This document shows positions 56,818-64,000 of a stretch of 64,000 nt of DNA, in pieces (the first letter of the stretch is position 1; every line of letters starts with the position of its first letter). This DNA is from Ideonella sp. (lineage in GTDB: Bacteria; Pseudomonadota; Gammaproteobacteria; Burkholderiales; Burkholderiaceae_C), in assembly GCA_016721465.1 (NCBI GenBank), contig JADKIA010000031.1:248001-312000 (forward strand), in the 5' to 3' direction. Both the position numbers and the translations under genes were made by a program. A model generated the notes under the pieces. That model ran no database searches. It saw nothing but the letters and a program-made list of their open reading frames with translations, and was not told where the DNA came from.

Positions 56818-56874
56818 GCGCCACTGCGCCACCATGCGGCAGCCGCGAAACCGGCTTCGCCGCGCCGCTGGGTG

Positions 56875-56915
56875 CGCCCCCCTGGAAGGGAGGCGCCGAA
56901 GGCGCTTCGGGGCGG
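56875..56915. repeat. GC-rich palindromic element between bmp and ATPase genes
   Basis: CGCCCC (56875-56880) pairs with GGGGCG (56909-56914), and inside it GCGCC-GAA-GGCGC forms a second stem (56893-56905). The composition resembles intergenic palindromes scattered in Burkholderiales genomes. It could attenuate transcription within the operon, giving excess binding protein over transporter. Confidence 0.45.
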
Positions 56916-56916
56916 A

Positions 56917-57906
56917 TCAATTGAACGCTGCTTTGGGCTGCGAGTCATCCACCTTCACGCTGAACGAGCCCGCCTGGATCGCCTTTTCCTTCGCCGCCAC
57001 CTTGGCCTTCAGATCGGCCGGCACCTTGGCGTCGAAGGTACCCAGCGGGGCCAGCGAGGCGCCCTTGTGCTTCATCGTCGAGTACACGCCGTAGTCTTCG
57101 GCGGCGAACTTGCCTTCTTTGGCCAGCTTGATGGCGCGCTCCACCGAGGGCTCCATGTGCCACAGCGCGGAGGCAACCACGGTGTCGGGATACTTGTCCT
57201 GTGTGTTGATCACGTTGCCCACGGCCAACTTGCCGCGCTCCTTGGCGGCGTCACTGACACCAAAACGCTCGGCATACATCACGTCGGCGCCCTTGTCGAT
57301 CATCGCGAAGGCGGCTTCCTTGGCCTTGGGCGGATCGAACCAGGAGTTGATGAAGGTGATCGAGAACTGCACCTTGGGGTTGATCTCCTTGGCGCCGGCC
57401 ATGAAGGCGTGCATCAGCCGGTTCACCTCGGGGATCGGGAAGCCGCCGACCATGCCGATCTTGCCGGTCTTGGTCATGCCGCCGGCCAGCATGCCGGCCA
57501 GGTAGGACGGCTCCTGGATGAAGTTGTCGAACACCGAGAAGTTGGGCGCCTGCGGTTTGCCCGAGCTGCCCATCAGGAACGACACCTTCGGGAAATCCTT
57601 GGCCACCTTGCGCGCGGCGGCCTCCACTGCGAAGGCCTCGCCCAGGATGAGCTGGTTGCCCTGCGTGGCGTACTCGCGCATCACGCGTTCGTAGTCGGCA
57701 TTGGCCACGTTCTCGCTGGCCTTGTATTCGATCTCGCCGCGCGCCTCGGCCGCCTTGAGGGCGATGTGGATGCGGCTCACCCACTGCTGCTCGAAGGGCA
57801 CGGTGTAAACGGCAGCCACCTTGAGCTTGGGCCCTTCAGCGAAGGCGGCGGGGCTGAGCGCCACGGCACTGGCGACGGCGAGAAGGAGCTGGCGACGGAC
57901 ATTCAT
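56917..57906 (-). CDS. BMP/PnrA-like periplasmic binding protein (nucleoside/base)
   Basis: This 329-residue protein has a signal peptide (MNVRRQLLLAVASAVALSPAAFAEG). The BMP domain follows: LKVAAVYTVPFEQQWVSRIH, ENVANADYERVMREYATQGNQLILGEAF, SYLAGMLAGGMTKTGKIGMVGGFPIPEVNR and GADVMYAERFGVSDAAKE. Members bind purine or pyrimidine nucleosides or related compounds. Operon position after preA and before codA suggests a pyrimidine or cytosine-like ligand. It lacks the lipoprotein Cys of Gram-positive homologues and should be a soluble periplasmic protein. Confidence 0.9.
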   Translation of the reverse strand: MNVRRQLLLAVASAVALSPAAFAEGPKLKVAAVYTVPFEQQWVSRIHIALKAAEARGEIEYKASENVANADYERVMREYATQGNQLILGEAFAVEAAARKVAKDFPKVSFLMGSSGKPQAPNFSVFDNFIQEPSYLAGMLAGGMTKTGKIGMVGGFPIPEVNRLMHAFMAGAKEINPKVQFSITFINSWFDPPKAKEAAFAMIDKGADVMYAERFGVSDAAKERGKLAVGNVINTQDKYPDTVVASALWHMEPSVERAIKLAKEGKFAAEDYGVYSTMKHKGASLAPLGTFDAKVPADLKAKVAAKEKAIQAGSFSVKVDDSQPKAAFN

Positions 57907-57983
57907 GGCGGAATCCTTGTGTGGAGGTCGATGAGGGAGGAAGTTGGACTTTATGCCTTGTGCAAGGTCGGTCCTGGATCGGA

Positions 57984-59294
57984 TCAGGCGCCCGCCACCC
58001 GCATCGGGTTGTTGGGGTGCGCCGTCCAGTTGGCCGGCGTGCCGTTCACAGCCTGGCCGGTGCGAAGGTCGAGCTCACCCGCTTGCAGGCTGCGCAGCGT
58101 GATGCAGTCGGGCACAGGGCAGACGGTGACGCACAGGTTGCAGCCCACGCATTCATCCTCTTTCACCTCGAAGTGGCGTTGCCCATCCTTGGTGGCGGTG
58201 ATGGCCTGGTGCGAGGTGTCTTCGCAGGCGATGTGGCAGCGGCCGCACTGGATGCATTGGTCCTGGTCGATCACCGCCTTGCTGATCGCATTGAGGTTCA
58301 GGTATTGCCAGTCGGTGACGCTGGGCAGGGCGCGGCCGCGGAAGTCTTCCGTGGTGGCGAAGCCCATGTCGTCCATGTAGTTGGCCAGGCCGTCGATCAT
58401 CTCCTGCACGATCTTGAAGCCGTAGACCATGGCGGCGGTGCACACCTGCACATTGCCCGCGCCCAGGGCGATGTAGTCCAGCGCGTCGCGCCAGCTGCCC
58501 ACGCCGCCGATGCCGCTGATGGGCAGGCCGGCGGTGTCTTTCGAACGGCCGATCTCGGCCACCATGTTCAGCGCGATCGGCTTGACCGCCGGGCCGCAGT
58601 AGCCGCCGTGCGAGCCCATGCCGCCCGTACTGGGCGACATGGTGAGGGTCAGCGGGTCCACGCCCATGATCGAGTTGATGGTGTTGATCAGGCTCACCGC
58701 ATCGGCGCCGCCCAGCTTGGCGGCCGATGCGGGCTTGCGGATGTCGGCGATGTTGGGTGTGAGCTTGACGATCACCGGAAGGCGGCTGTACTGCTTGCAC
58801 CAGGCGGTGACCATCTGGATGTATTCGGGCACCTGCCCCACGGCCGCCCCCATGCCGCGCTCGCTCATGCCGTGCGGGCAGCCGAAGTTGAGCTCGATGC
58901 CGTCGCAGCCGGTGTCTTCCACCTGCGGCAGGATGGCCTTCCAGGCGCTTTCGGTGCAGGGCACCATGAGCGAGGCCACCAGCGCGCGATCGGGCCAGGC
59001 GCGCTTGACCTCGCGCATCTCGGCCAGGTTGGTCTGAAGCGGCCGGTCGGTGATGAGCTCGATGTTGTTGAAGCCCAGCATGCGCCGGTCGGGCGTGAGC
59101 AGTGCGCCATAGCGTGGGCCGTTGACGTTGACCACCGGCGGGCCCTCCTCGCCCAGCGTCTTCCAGACCACGCCGCCCCAGCCGGCCTCGTAGGCGCGGT
59201 GCACGTTGTAGGCCTTGTCCGTGGGCGGCGCGCTGGCCAGCCAGAATGGATTCGGGCTGCGGATGCCGGCAAAGAGGTTGCGCAGGTCGGCCAT
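57984..59294 (-). CDS. preA: PreA, NAD-dependent dihydropyrimidine dehydrogenase catalytic subunit
   Basis: This 436-residue protein has an N-terminal FMN-binding TIM barrel like dihydroorotate dehydrogenase (NPFWLASAPPTDKAYNVHRAYEAGWGGVVWKTL, partial; GIELNFGCPHGMSERGMG, with the active-site region Cys). Two C-terminal 4Fe-4S motifs follow (CIQCGRCHIACEDTSHQAI and CVGCNLCVTVCPVPDCI). With PreT it reduces uracil or thymine to the 5,6-dihydro forms. It starts 24 bases after preT. Confidence 0.95.
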   Translation of the reverse strand: MADLRNLFAGIRSPNPFWLASAPPTDKAYNVHRAYEAGWGGVVWKTLGEEGPPVVNVNGPRYGALLTPDRRMLGFNNIELITDRPLQTNLAEMREVKRAWPDRALVASLMVPCTESAWKAILPQVEDTGCDGIELNFGCPHGMSERGMGAAVGQVPEYIQMVTAWCKQYSRLPVIVKLTPNIADIRKPASAAKLGGADAVSLINTINSIMGVDPLTLTMSPSTGGMGSHGGYCGPAVKPIALNMVAEIGRSKDTAGLPISGIGGVGSWRDALDYIALGAGNVQVCTAAMVYGFKIVQEMIDGLANYMDDMGFATTEDFRGRALPSVTDWQYLNLNAISKAVIDQDQCIQCGRCHIACEDTSHQAITATKDGQRHFEVKEDECVGCNLCVTVCPVPDCITLRSLQAGELDLRTGQAVNGTPANWTAHPNNPMRVAGA

Positions 59295-59318
59295 GGTGAT
59301 GTGTCCTCGTGCTGAAAG

Positions 59319-60707
59319 TTAGCGGTCCGTCGCGGCCAGCTGTGCGTGGATGGCCCGAGCTGCGCGTTTGCCGTCCTGCACCGCCTCGACGGTGAGGTCG
59401 CGTCCACCCAGGCGGCAGTCGCCGCCGGCATACAGGCCGGCCACGCCGGTGCGGCCGTCGTCGTCGGCAACGATGCGGCCATCCTTCAGCGTCAGACCAC
59501 AGTCGCCGAGCAATCTGGTGTCCAGTCTCTGGCCGATGGCCTTGAACACCATGTCGGCGGCCAGCGTGTCGAACAGCCCCGTGGCCTGCAGTCGGCCACC
59601 CACCAGCGCCTGGCGCGCAAAGCGCACGCCCACGACGTGGCCTTGCGCTTCGCCGCTTCCGCCCAACACCGCGTCGGGCACCAGCCAGTGGTGGATGGTG
59701 ACGCCGTTGGTCCGCGCCCAATCCTGCTCGGCGCGCGACGCGCCCATGGTTGCGGGCCCGCGGCGGTAGACGATGTGCACGCTCTCGGCACCCAGCAACC
59801 TGCTCTGCACGGCCGCGTCGACCGCGGTCATGCCGCCGCCGACCACCACCACTCGGCGGCCGATGGGCAGCCGCGACTTGTCCTCGGTTTGTCGCAATTC
59901 AGCGATGAAGTCGACCGCGTCGCGCACACCGGCCAGGCTTTCGCCCGGCACACCCAGGCCCTGGGTCGTGGCCAGCCCGACGGCCAGGTAGACCGCGTCG
60001 TGGTCGCCGCGCAGCGCCTGCAGCTGCGCGGACGTCTCCAGGCGCCAAGCGGTCTTGAGCGTGATGCGGCCGATGCCCAGCAGCCAATCGAGCTCGCGCT
60101 GCGCAAAGTCGTCGGCCACCTTGTAGGTGGCCAGGCCGTATTCGTTCAGGCCGCCGCCTTTGGGTTGGGCGTCATGCAGCACCACTTCATGGCCGCGCCG
60201 CGCCAGGCCCACCGCACAGGCCAGGCCCGCCGGCCCGGCGCCGACCACGGCCACACGCCTGCCGCTGGCCACATCCGGTGGGAACAGCGCGCTGATCGGC
60301 CGGTCCATCACCGCGTCCACCGCGTGGCGCTGCAATCGGCCGATGGCCACCGGCTGGCCTTGCTGGGTCTGGCGCACGCACACCTGCTCGCACAGCACCT
60401 CGGTGGGGCAGACACGGGCGCAGGTGCCGCCGAGCGGGTTGGCGTCGAGGATCGCGCGTGCGGCACCGCGCAGGTTGTCGTCGGCGATGCGGCGGATGAA
60501 GCTGGGCACGTCGATGCCGGTGGGGCAGGCCGTGGCGCAGGGCGCGTCGTGGCAGTACAGGCAGCGCTCGGCCTCGAGCAAGGCCTGGGCGTGCGTGAGC
60601 GGCGGGGCCACGTCGGCAAAGCCTTGTTCGTACTGGGCAGGCGTCAAGCGCGCGGGTTGGATGTCCGGCGCGGCGGGGGGCAGGGCGGACGACAGAGTTG
60701 CTGAAGA
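59319..60707 (-). CDS. preT: PreT, NAD(P)-binding FAD/Fe-S subunit of dihydropyrimidine dehydrogenase
   Basis: This protein has 462 residues from the GTG at 60707, eight bases after GGAG; a longer reading to 60758 would enter the operator and lacks a ribosome site. It is GltD-like. Fe-S cysteines are in CLYCHDAPCATACPTGIDV and GGTCARVCPTEVLCEQVCV. The FAD site is RVAVVGAGPAGLACAVGLA, the NAD(P) site is RVVVVGGGMTAVDAAVQ, and the C-terminus is YAGGDCRLGGRDLTVEAVQDG. It passes electrons to PreA. It is the first gene of the nine-gene pyrimidine operon. Confidence 0.94.
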   Translation of the reverse strand, partial: SSATLSSALPPAAPDIQPARLTPAQYEQGFADVAPPLTHAQALLEAERCLYCHDAPCATACPTGIDVPSFIRRIADDNLRGAARAILDANPLGGTCARVCPTEVLCEQVCVRQTQQGQPVAIGRLQRHAVDAVMDRPISALFPPDVASGRRVAVVGAGPAGLACAVGLARRGHEVVLHDAQPKGGGLNEYGLATYKVADDFAQRELDWLLGIGRITLKTAWRLETSAQLQALRGDHDAVYLAVGLATTQGLGVPGESLAGVRDAVDFIAELRQTEDKSRLPIGRRVVVVGGGMTAVDAAVQSRLLGAESVHIVYRRGPATMGASRAEQDWARTNGVTIHHWLVPDAVLGGSGEAQGHVVGVRFARQALVGGRLQATGLFDTLAADMVFKAIGQRLDTRLLGDCGLTLKDGRIVADDDGRTGVAGLYAGGDCRLGGRDLTVEAVQDGKRAARAIHAQLAATDR

Positions 60708-60756
60708 CACGCGGCGTACTCCGGCAGGTGCGGGCGACGGGTGGCCCAGCGACACC

Positions 60757-60782
60757 AAAACCTGACCGTTTGGTCAGATTTT
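60757..60782. promoter_or_regulatory. RutR-like operator upstream of preT
   Basis: This is a long inverted repeat. The inner part CTGACC-GTTT-GGTCAG (60762-60777) is perfect, and with its AAAA / TTTT flanks the arms match at 10 of 11 positions. It fits the RutR half-site TGACC-GGTCA spacing and shares the TGACC-N-TTTGGT core with the site at 39447. It lies 50 bases before the preT GTG. A possible -10 TACCAT (minus strand 60793-60788) would place initiation inside it. Confidence 0.75.
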
Positions 60783-60916
60783 GGCGAATGGTACGCAAGC
60801 GGCGTGCCCGATGGCGACCCCGGACAAACCCCGGGGCCTCGACGCGGTGGACCGTTTCTGGTGCGGCACCGCACCGCAACGGGGAGCGCGGACCGTGCGC
60901 GCCGCGTCGAACAGGT

Positions 60917-60952
60917 GCCGTCGGCGCCAGTCGGACGGGCTGGCGCGACGGC
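60917..60952 (-). terminator. Large hairpin after the DUF2817 gene, possible terminator
   Basis: GCCGTCGGCGCCAG (60917-60930) pairs with CTGGCGCGACGGC (60940-60952) with one bulged base and a nine-base loop. It sits just downstream of the minus-strand stop at 60964. There is no T-run. The rest of the 60783-60963 gap shows only further GC-rich dyads (CCCCGG-ACAAA-CCCCGGGG near 60819). Confidence 0.4.
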
Positions 60953-60963
60953 GCCGGGGTGGT

Positions 60964-62055
60964 TCAGCGTGACGGTGCCAGCCCGACCAGCGCTTGCCGT
61001 GCGGCTTCGTGCGCCTGGGCCAGGATCTGCTGTTTCCAGGCGTCGGTGTCGGTGTAGAAGGCGTCGCGCACCTGGCGCTTGATGGCCGCCACCTGGCTGG
61101 CGGGGGCGTCGGGATGGTTTTCCGCCCATTGGTCGGCGCGCAGCGCGTCCAGCACCTCGGCCACCGGCACGGTGCCGTATTCAAGCGCCATGCCCGTGTA
61201 CTCGGCCTGCGCGCATTCCTCGTACGCGGCCAGCCACATCATCCCGGTGAGCAGCGCAGACGTGGACGAACCGTCGTAGATCGACGTGACCGCGCCGCCC
61301 CACCAGGCGCGGGTACGGGCCAAGGCCTGTGCATCGTTGCGGCAGGCGAAGATGCGCTCACCATGGCCGTTGGGACCCAGGCCGGTGTGCAGGTCGATCC
61401 AGCCCAGTCGCTCGCAGCGCTGCCCATGGTCGCGCAGCACCTGGCGGATGGTCTGGTGGCTCCAGGTGGGATTGCGGCCGCCATAAAACAGCCCTTGCGG
61501 GTGCTCGTGCTGACCGGCGGTGACCGCGGTCTGCCAGGCCACCATGCCGTGCTGCTGGATGAAGGCCAGCACCGCAGCCTGCACCTCGGGGCCAGGCGGC
61601 CATTGGGCGGGCACCAACAGGTGTGCAATCTCGTCGTAACCGGCATTGCGCGGCAGGGGCCGGCTGAAATCGTGGAAGTTGCGGTTCAGGTCCACGTTCT
61701 CCTGCGTGGTGCGCCGCCACCACGAGAAGCCATAGGGGTTCAGCGCATGCACATAGAGCACGGCCACGCCACTGCGCTGTGTCGCGGCGCGCCAGGCCGC
61801 GTCATTCAGCAGGTCCACCTGCACGCCGGAGCCGCAGTAGCCCTCCACGCCATGGCAACCGCTGCTGATCAGCAGCACCGCCCGGGCATCGGTCGGGCCA
61901 TCGCGCACGATGTCCATGGCCAGCACCTCGCCGTCGCGGCCCAGCATCGGGTGCAGGTGGGGCTCCACATCCAGACCGGCGGCCTCGGCGGCGGCGTGGA
62001 ACTTGCCGCGCGCCTCGGCATAACTCTGTGAGAACGCGTCCACACCGCGGCTCAT
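60964..62055 (-). CDS. DUF2817 / M14-like putative metallopeptidase
   Basis: This protein has 363 residues from the ATG at 62055, overlapping the upstream M20 gene stop (ATGA). It is a carboxypeptidase-like domain of the DUF2817 group. The possible zinc motif is SSGCHGVEGYCGSG (His and Glu), followed by VDLNRNFHDF (NxNRNF, as in M14 peptidases), the third ligand region WIDLHTGLGPNGHGE, and a later MALEYGTVPV Glu. A cytoplasmic location is likely because no signal peptide is visible. The substrate is unknown; the coupled M20 enzyme and binding protein suggest use of amino-acid conjugates or peptides. Confidence 0.82.
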   Translation of the reverse strand: MSRGVDAFSQSYAEARGKFHAAAEAAGLDVEPHLHPMLGRDGEVLAMDIVRDGPTDARAVLLISSGCHGVEGYCGSGVQVDLLNDAAWRAATQRSGVAVLYVHALNPYGFSWWRRTTQENVDLNRNFHDFSRPLPRNAGYDEIAHLLVPAQWPPGPEVQAAVLAFIQQHGMVAWQTAVTAGQHEHPQGLFYGGRNPTWSHQTIRQVLRDHGQRCERLGWIDLHTGLGPNGHGERIFACRNDAQALARTRAWWGGAVTSIYDGSSTSALLTGMMWLAAYEECAQAEYTGMALEYGTVPVAEVLDALRADQWAENHPDAPASQVAAIKRQVRDAFYTDTDAWKQQILAQAHEAARQALVGLAPSR

Positions 62056-63245
62056 CGTGCCGACCCCAGCCAGGCCTCGGCCAGGCGCACCCAGGCGGTG
62101 GCGCCCAGCGGGATCAGGTCGTCGTTGAAGTCGTAGCTGGGGTTGTGCAGCGTGCAGGGGCCGAGGCCATGGCCGCCGATTCGGTGCGCGCCGTCGCCAT
62201 TGCCGATGAGGAAGTAGCAGCCGGGCTTTTCGAGCAGGAAGTAGCTGAAGTCTTCCGCGCCCATGGTGGGTTCGAACTCGTGCACGTTCTGCGCGCCCAC
62301 CACCTCGCCCAGCACGCGCCGCGCGAAGGCCGTCTCGGCCTCGTGATTGACCGTGGGCGGGTAGTTGCGATGGAACTCGAAATCGCAGCCGCATTCGTAG
62401 GCGGCCGCCGTGGCCTCGGCCATGGCCTTCATGCGGCGCTCGATCAGGTCGAGCACGTCGGTGGAGAAGGTGCGCACGGTGCCTTCGATCACGCAGCTGT
62501 CGGGAATGACGTTGGTGGCTTCGCCGGTATGGATCATGGTGACCGAGATCACTCCGGTGTCCAGAGGCCGCTTGTTGCGCGAAATGATGGTCTGGAAGCC
62601 CTGCACCATCTGGCATGCGGCGGGCACCGGATCCACGCCCAGGTGGGGCATCGCGCCATGCGCGCCCTTGCCGCGCAGCGTGATCTTGAACTCGTTGCTG
62701 CTGGCAAAGCAGGGGCCGCTCTTCAGTGCGAACTCGCCCACGCGCATGCCGGGCCAGTTGTGGGCCCCGAACATGGCCTCCATCGGGAAGCGCTCGAACA
62801 GGCCATCCTTGATCATTTCGCGGGCACCGCCGCCACCTTCTTCGGCGGGCTGGAACACCAGGTAGACCGTGCCGTCGAAGCTGCGCTGCCGGCTCAGGTG
62901 CTTGGCGGCGGCCAGCAGCATGGCGGTGTGGCCGTCGTGCCCGCAGGCGTGCATCTTGCCGTGGTGCTGGCTGGCGTGGGCAAAGGTGTTGGCCTCGGTC
63001 ATCGGCAGGGCATCGATGTCGGCACGCAGGCCGACAGCGCGGTCTGAAGTGCCGTTCTTGACGATGCCCACCACGCCGGTCTTGCCCAGGCCCCGGTGCA
63101 CGGGGATGCCCCAGCCGGTGAGCGCCTGGGCGATCAGGTCCGAGGTGCGCTGCTCCTGGAAGCACAACTCGGGGTGCGCGTGGATGTCGCGCCGCACGGT
63201 GGCGATGCTGGCGGCATCGGCCAGGATGGATTCGATCAGCTGCAT
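62052..63245 (-). CDS. M20-family amidohydrolase (hippurate hydrolase / N-acyl amino acid type)
   Basis: This protein has 397 residues from the ATG at 63245, seven bases after GGAGA. Metal ligands are in KMHACGHDGHTAML (Cys-His), FQPAEEGGGGAREM (Glu-Glu), MPHLGVDPV (His) and the C-terminal TLHNPSYDFNDD (His). It is in the AbgB/HipO/carboxypeptidase Ss1 group, which cleaves N-acyl or N-aminobenzoyl amino acids. It overlaps the DUF2817 gene and probably works with it. It could share an operon with the binding protein upstream, 105 bases away. Confidence 0.9.
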   Translation of the reverse strand: MQLIESILADAASIATVRRDIHAHPELCFQEQRTSDLIAQALTGWGIPVHRGLGKTGVVGIVKNGTSDRAVGLRADIDALPMTEANTFAHASQHHGKMHACGHDGHTAMLLAAAKHLSRQRSFDGTVYLVFQPAEEGGGGAREMIKDGLFERFPMEAMFGAHNWPGMRVGEFALKSGPCFASSNEFKITLRGKGAHGAMPHLGVDPVPAACQMVQGFQTIISRNKRPLDTGVISVTMIHTGEATNVIPDSCVIEGTVRTFSTDVLDLIERRMKAMAEATAAAYECGCDFEFHRNYPPTVNHEAETAFARRVLGEVVGAQNVHEFEPTMGAEDFSYFLLEKPGCYFLIGNGDGAHRIGGHGLGPCTLHNPSYDFNDDLIPLGATAWVRLAEAWLGSAR

Positions 63246-63350
63246 CGGACGTCTCCGGAGAATTTTCCAGTCTACCGCCGCCCCCGTTGGCCTTGCTGTC
63301 AAGTCGGCGCCAGGACGTCCGGACCGCGTGCCCGGCGCGGTGCCGCCGGC

Positions 63351-64000
63351 TCAGCGGCGAACCCGACCATCCTCGGTGAGCATGGTCAGGTCCACATAGG
63401 CCGAGCCCACGTGGTTGCGCGGGCCGAAGCCAACATGGAAGCCGCCCAGGTCCAGGCGCTGCATGCCTTCCATCGCGGTGATGAAGCCGTCACGCGTGGC
63501 CGGTCGGCCGGCACGCTTGAGGCCTTCGGTGAACACCCGCGCCGCGACATAGCCCTCCATGCCGGAGTAGTTGGGCTGGTGCTTGCCGTTGCTGCGCTTG
63601 ATGGCGTCCAGATACTCGCGCGAGATTGCGGTGGTGGTGCTGAAGGGGAAGGGCATCACCTGGCTGACCATCACGCCGTGGCCTTCCTTGCCGAGCTCGT
63701 CGGCCAGCGCCTGCGTGCCGACGAAGGACACGTTGTAGAAGGTGCCGCCGTAGCCCGCCTTGCGGGCGGCGCGGATGAAGGCGGCGCAGCTCTTGTAGGC
63801 GCTGATCTGCACCACGGCATCGGGTTGCTTGGCGACGATGGCCTGCGCGGCGGCGGCCACCTCCACGCTGTTGCGCTCGACCAGCCCCACGGCCACAGGC
63901 TCCAGACCCGTGCTGGCCAGTGCGCGTTTCACACCGTCGAGGCCGGCCTGGCCATAGCTGTCGTTCTGTCGGAAAACGGCGATCTTCTTCAGGCCCAGGC
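63351..64000 (-). CDS. Branched-chain amino-acid type periplasmic binding protein (C-terminal part, cut by window edge)
   Basis: The open frame continues to the right edge with GLKKIAVFRQNDSYGQAGLDGVKRAL, so the start is outside the window. Visible segments are VEVAAAAQAIVAKQPDAVVQISAYKSCAAFI, KAGYGGTFYNVSFVGTQALADEL, SREYLDAIKRSNGKHQPNY, and the end GGFHVGFGPRNHVGSAYVDLTML. These belong to the second lobe of Peripla_BP_6 (LivJ/LivK-like) proteins. The ligand is unknown; the adjacent M20 and DUF2817 enzymes suggest an amino-acid derivative. Confidence 0.85.
   Translation of the reverse strand, partial: LGLKKIAVFRQNDSYGQAGLDGVKRALASTGLEPVAVGLVERNSVEVAAAAQAIVAKQPDAVVQISAYKSCAAFIRAARKAGYGGTFYNVSFVGTQALADELGKEGHGVMVSQVMPFPFSTTTAISREYLDAIKRSNGKHQPNYSGMEGYVAARVFTEGLKRAGRPATRDGFITAMEGMQRLDLGGFHVGFGPRNHVGSAYVDLTMLTEDGRVRR

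Overview
This is a GC-rich window from a Gram-negative betaproteobacterium of the order Burkholderiales. It probably belongs to the Comamonadaceae / Rubrivivax-Leptothrix-Ideonella group. The evidence is a 16-strand type porin, the conserved block lptM / cyaY / mrcA / pilMNOPQ / aroKB / dgt / gltBD, the mla gene order F-E-D-A-C-B, and strong third-position GC bias, which produces long antisense shadow frames. No rRNA, tRNA, CRISPR array, prophage or classical IS element was seen. Both ends cut genes: coq7 on the left and a branched-chain amino-acid type binding protein on the right.

Layout. 0-2.2 kb: coq7 fragment, a general porin, the 52-residue lipoprotein gene lptM and frataxin cyaY. 2.2-12 kb: PBP1A (mrcA), then the overlapping type IV pilus operon pilMNOPQ, followed by an Ig-like-repeat lipoprotein coupled to aroK. 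12-15 kb: aroB and a dGTPase-like gene. 15-22 kb: a Y1 (RAYT-like) transposase, a motif-bearing spacer and gltBD. 22-26 kb: the phospholipid-transport operon mlaFEDACB. 26-29.7 kb: hexR and zwf with a recognisable HexR operator, plus a secreted beta-helix protein. 29.7-34 kb: an iron/phosphonate-type ABC transporter with a fused double permease. 34-39.3 kb: a chemoreceptor, tal, pgi and a YihX-like phosphatase.

39.4-60.8 kb is the most distinctive part. It holds an NMT1/THI5-type ABC transporter followed by a RutR-like TetR regulator. Further on, a nine-gene minus-strand operon carries preT, preA, a BMP-type nucleoside/base ABC transporter, cytosine deaminase, dihydropyrimidinase and N-carbamoyl-beta-alanine amidohydrolase. 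Together these encode uptake, deamination of cytosine, and the complete reductive route from uracil to beta-alanine. RutR-like operators (TGACC-N-TT-N-GGT core) lie upstream of both halves, which suggests one regulon. Between the halves sit an SDR, a Ser/Thr kinase coupled to an OmpA-domain lipoprotein, and an orphan HipA-like kinase with its own helix-turn-helix. The stretch between the hydantoinase and deaminase genes contains an extreme G/C homopolymer tract.

61-64 kb: a DUF2817 metallopeptidase-like gene coupled to an M20 amidohydrolase, then a truncated periplasmic binding protein.

All calls come from reading the sequence and from recalled family signatures; no database search was run.
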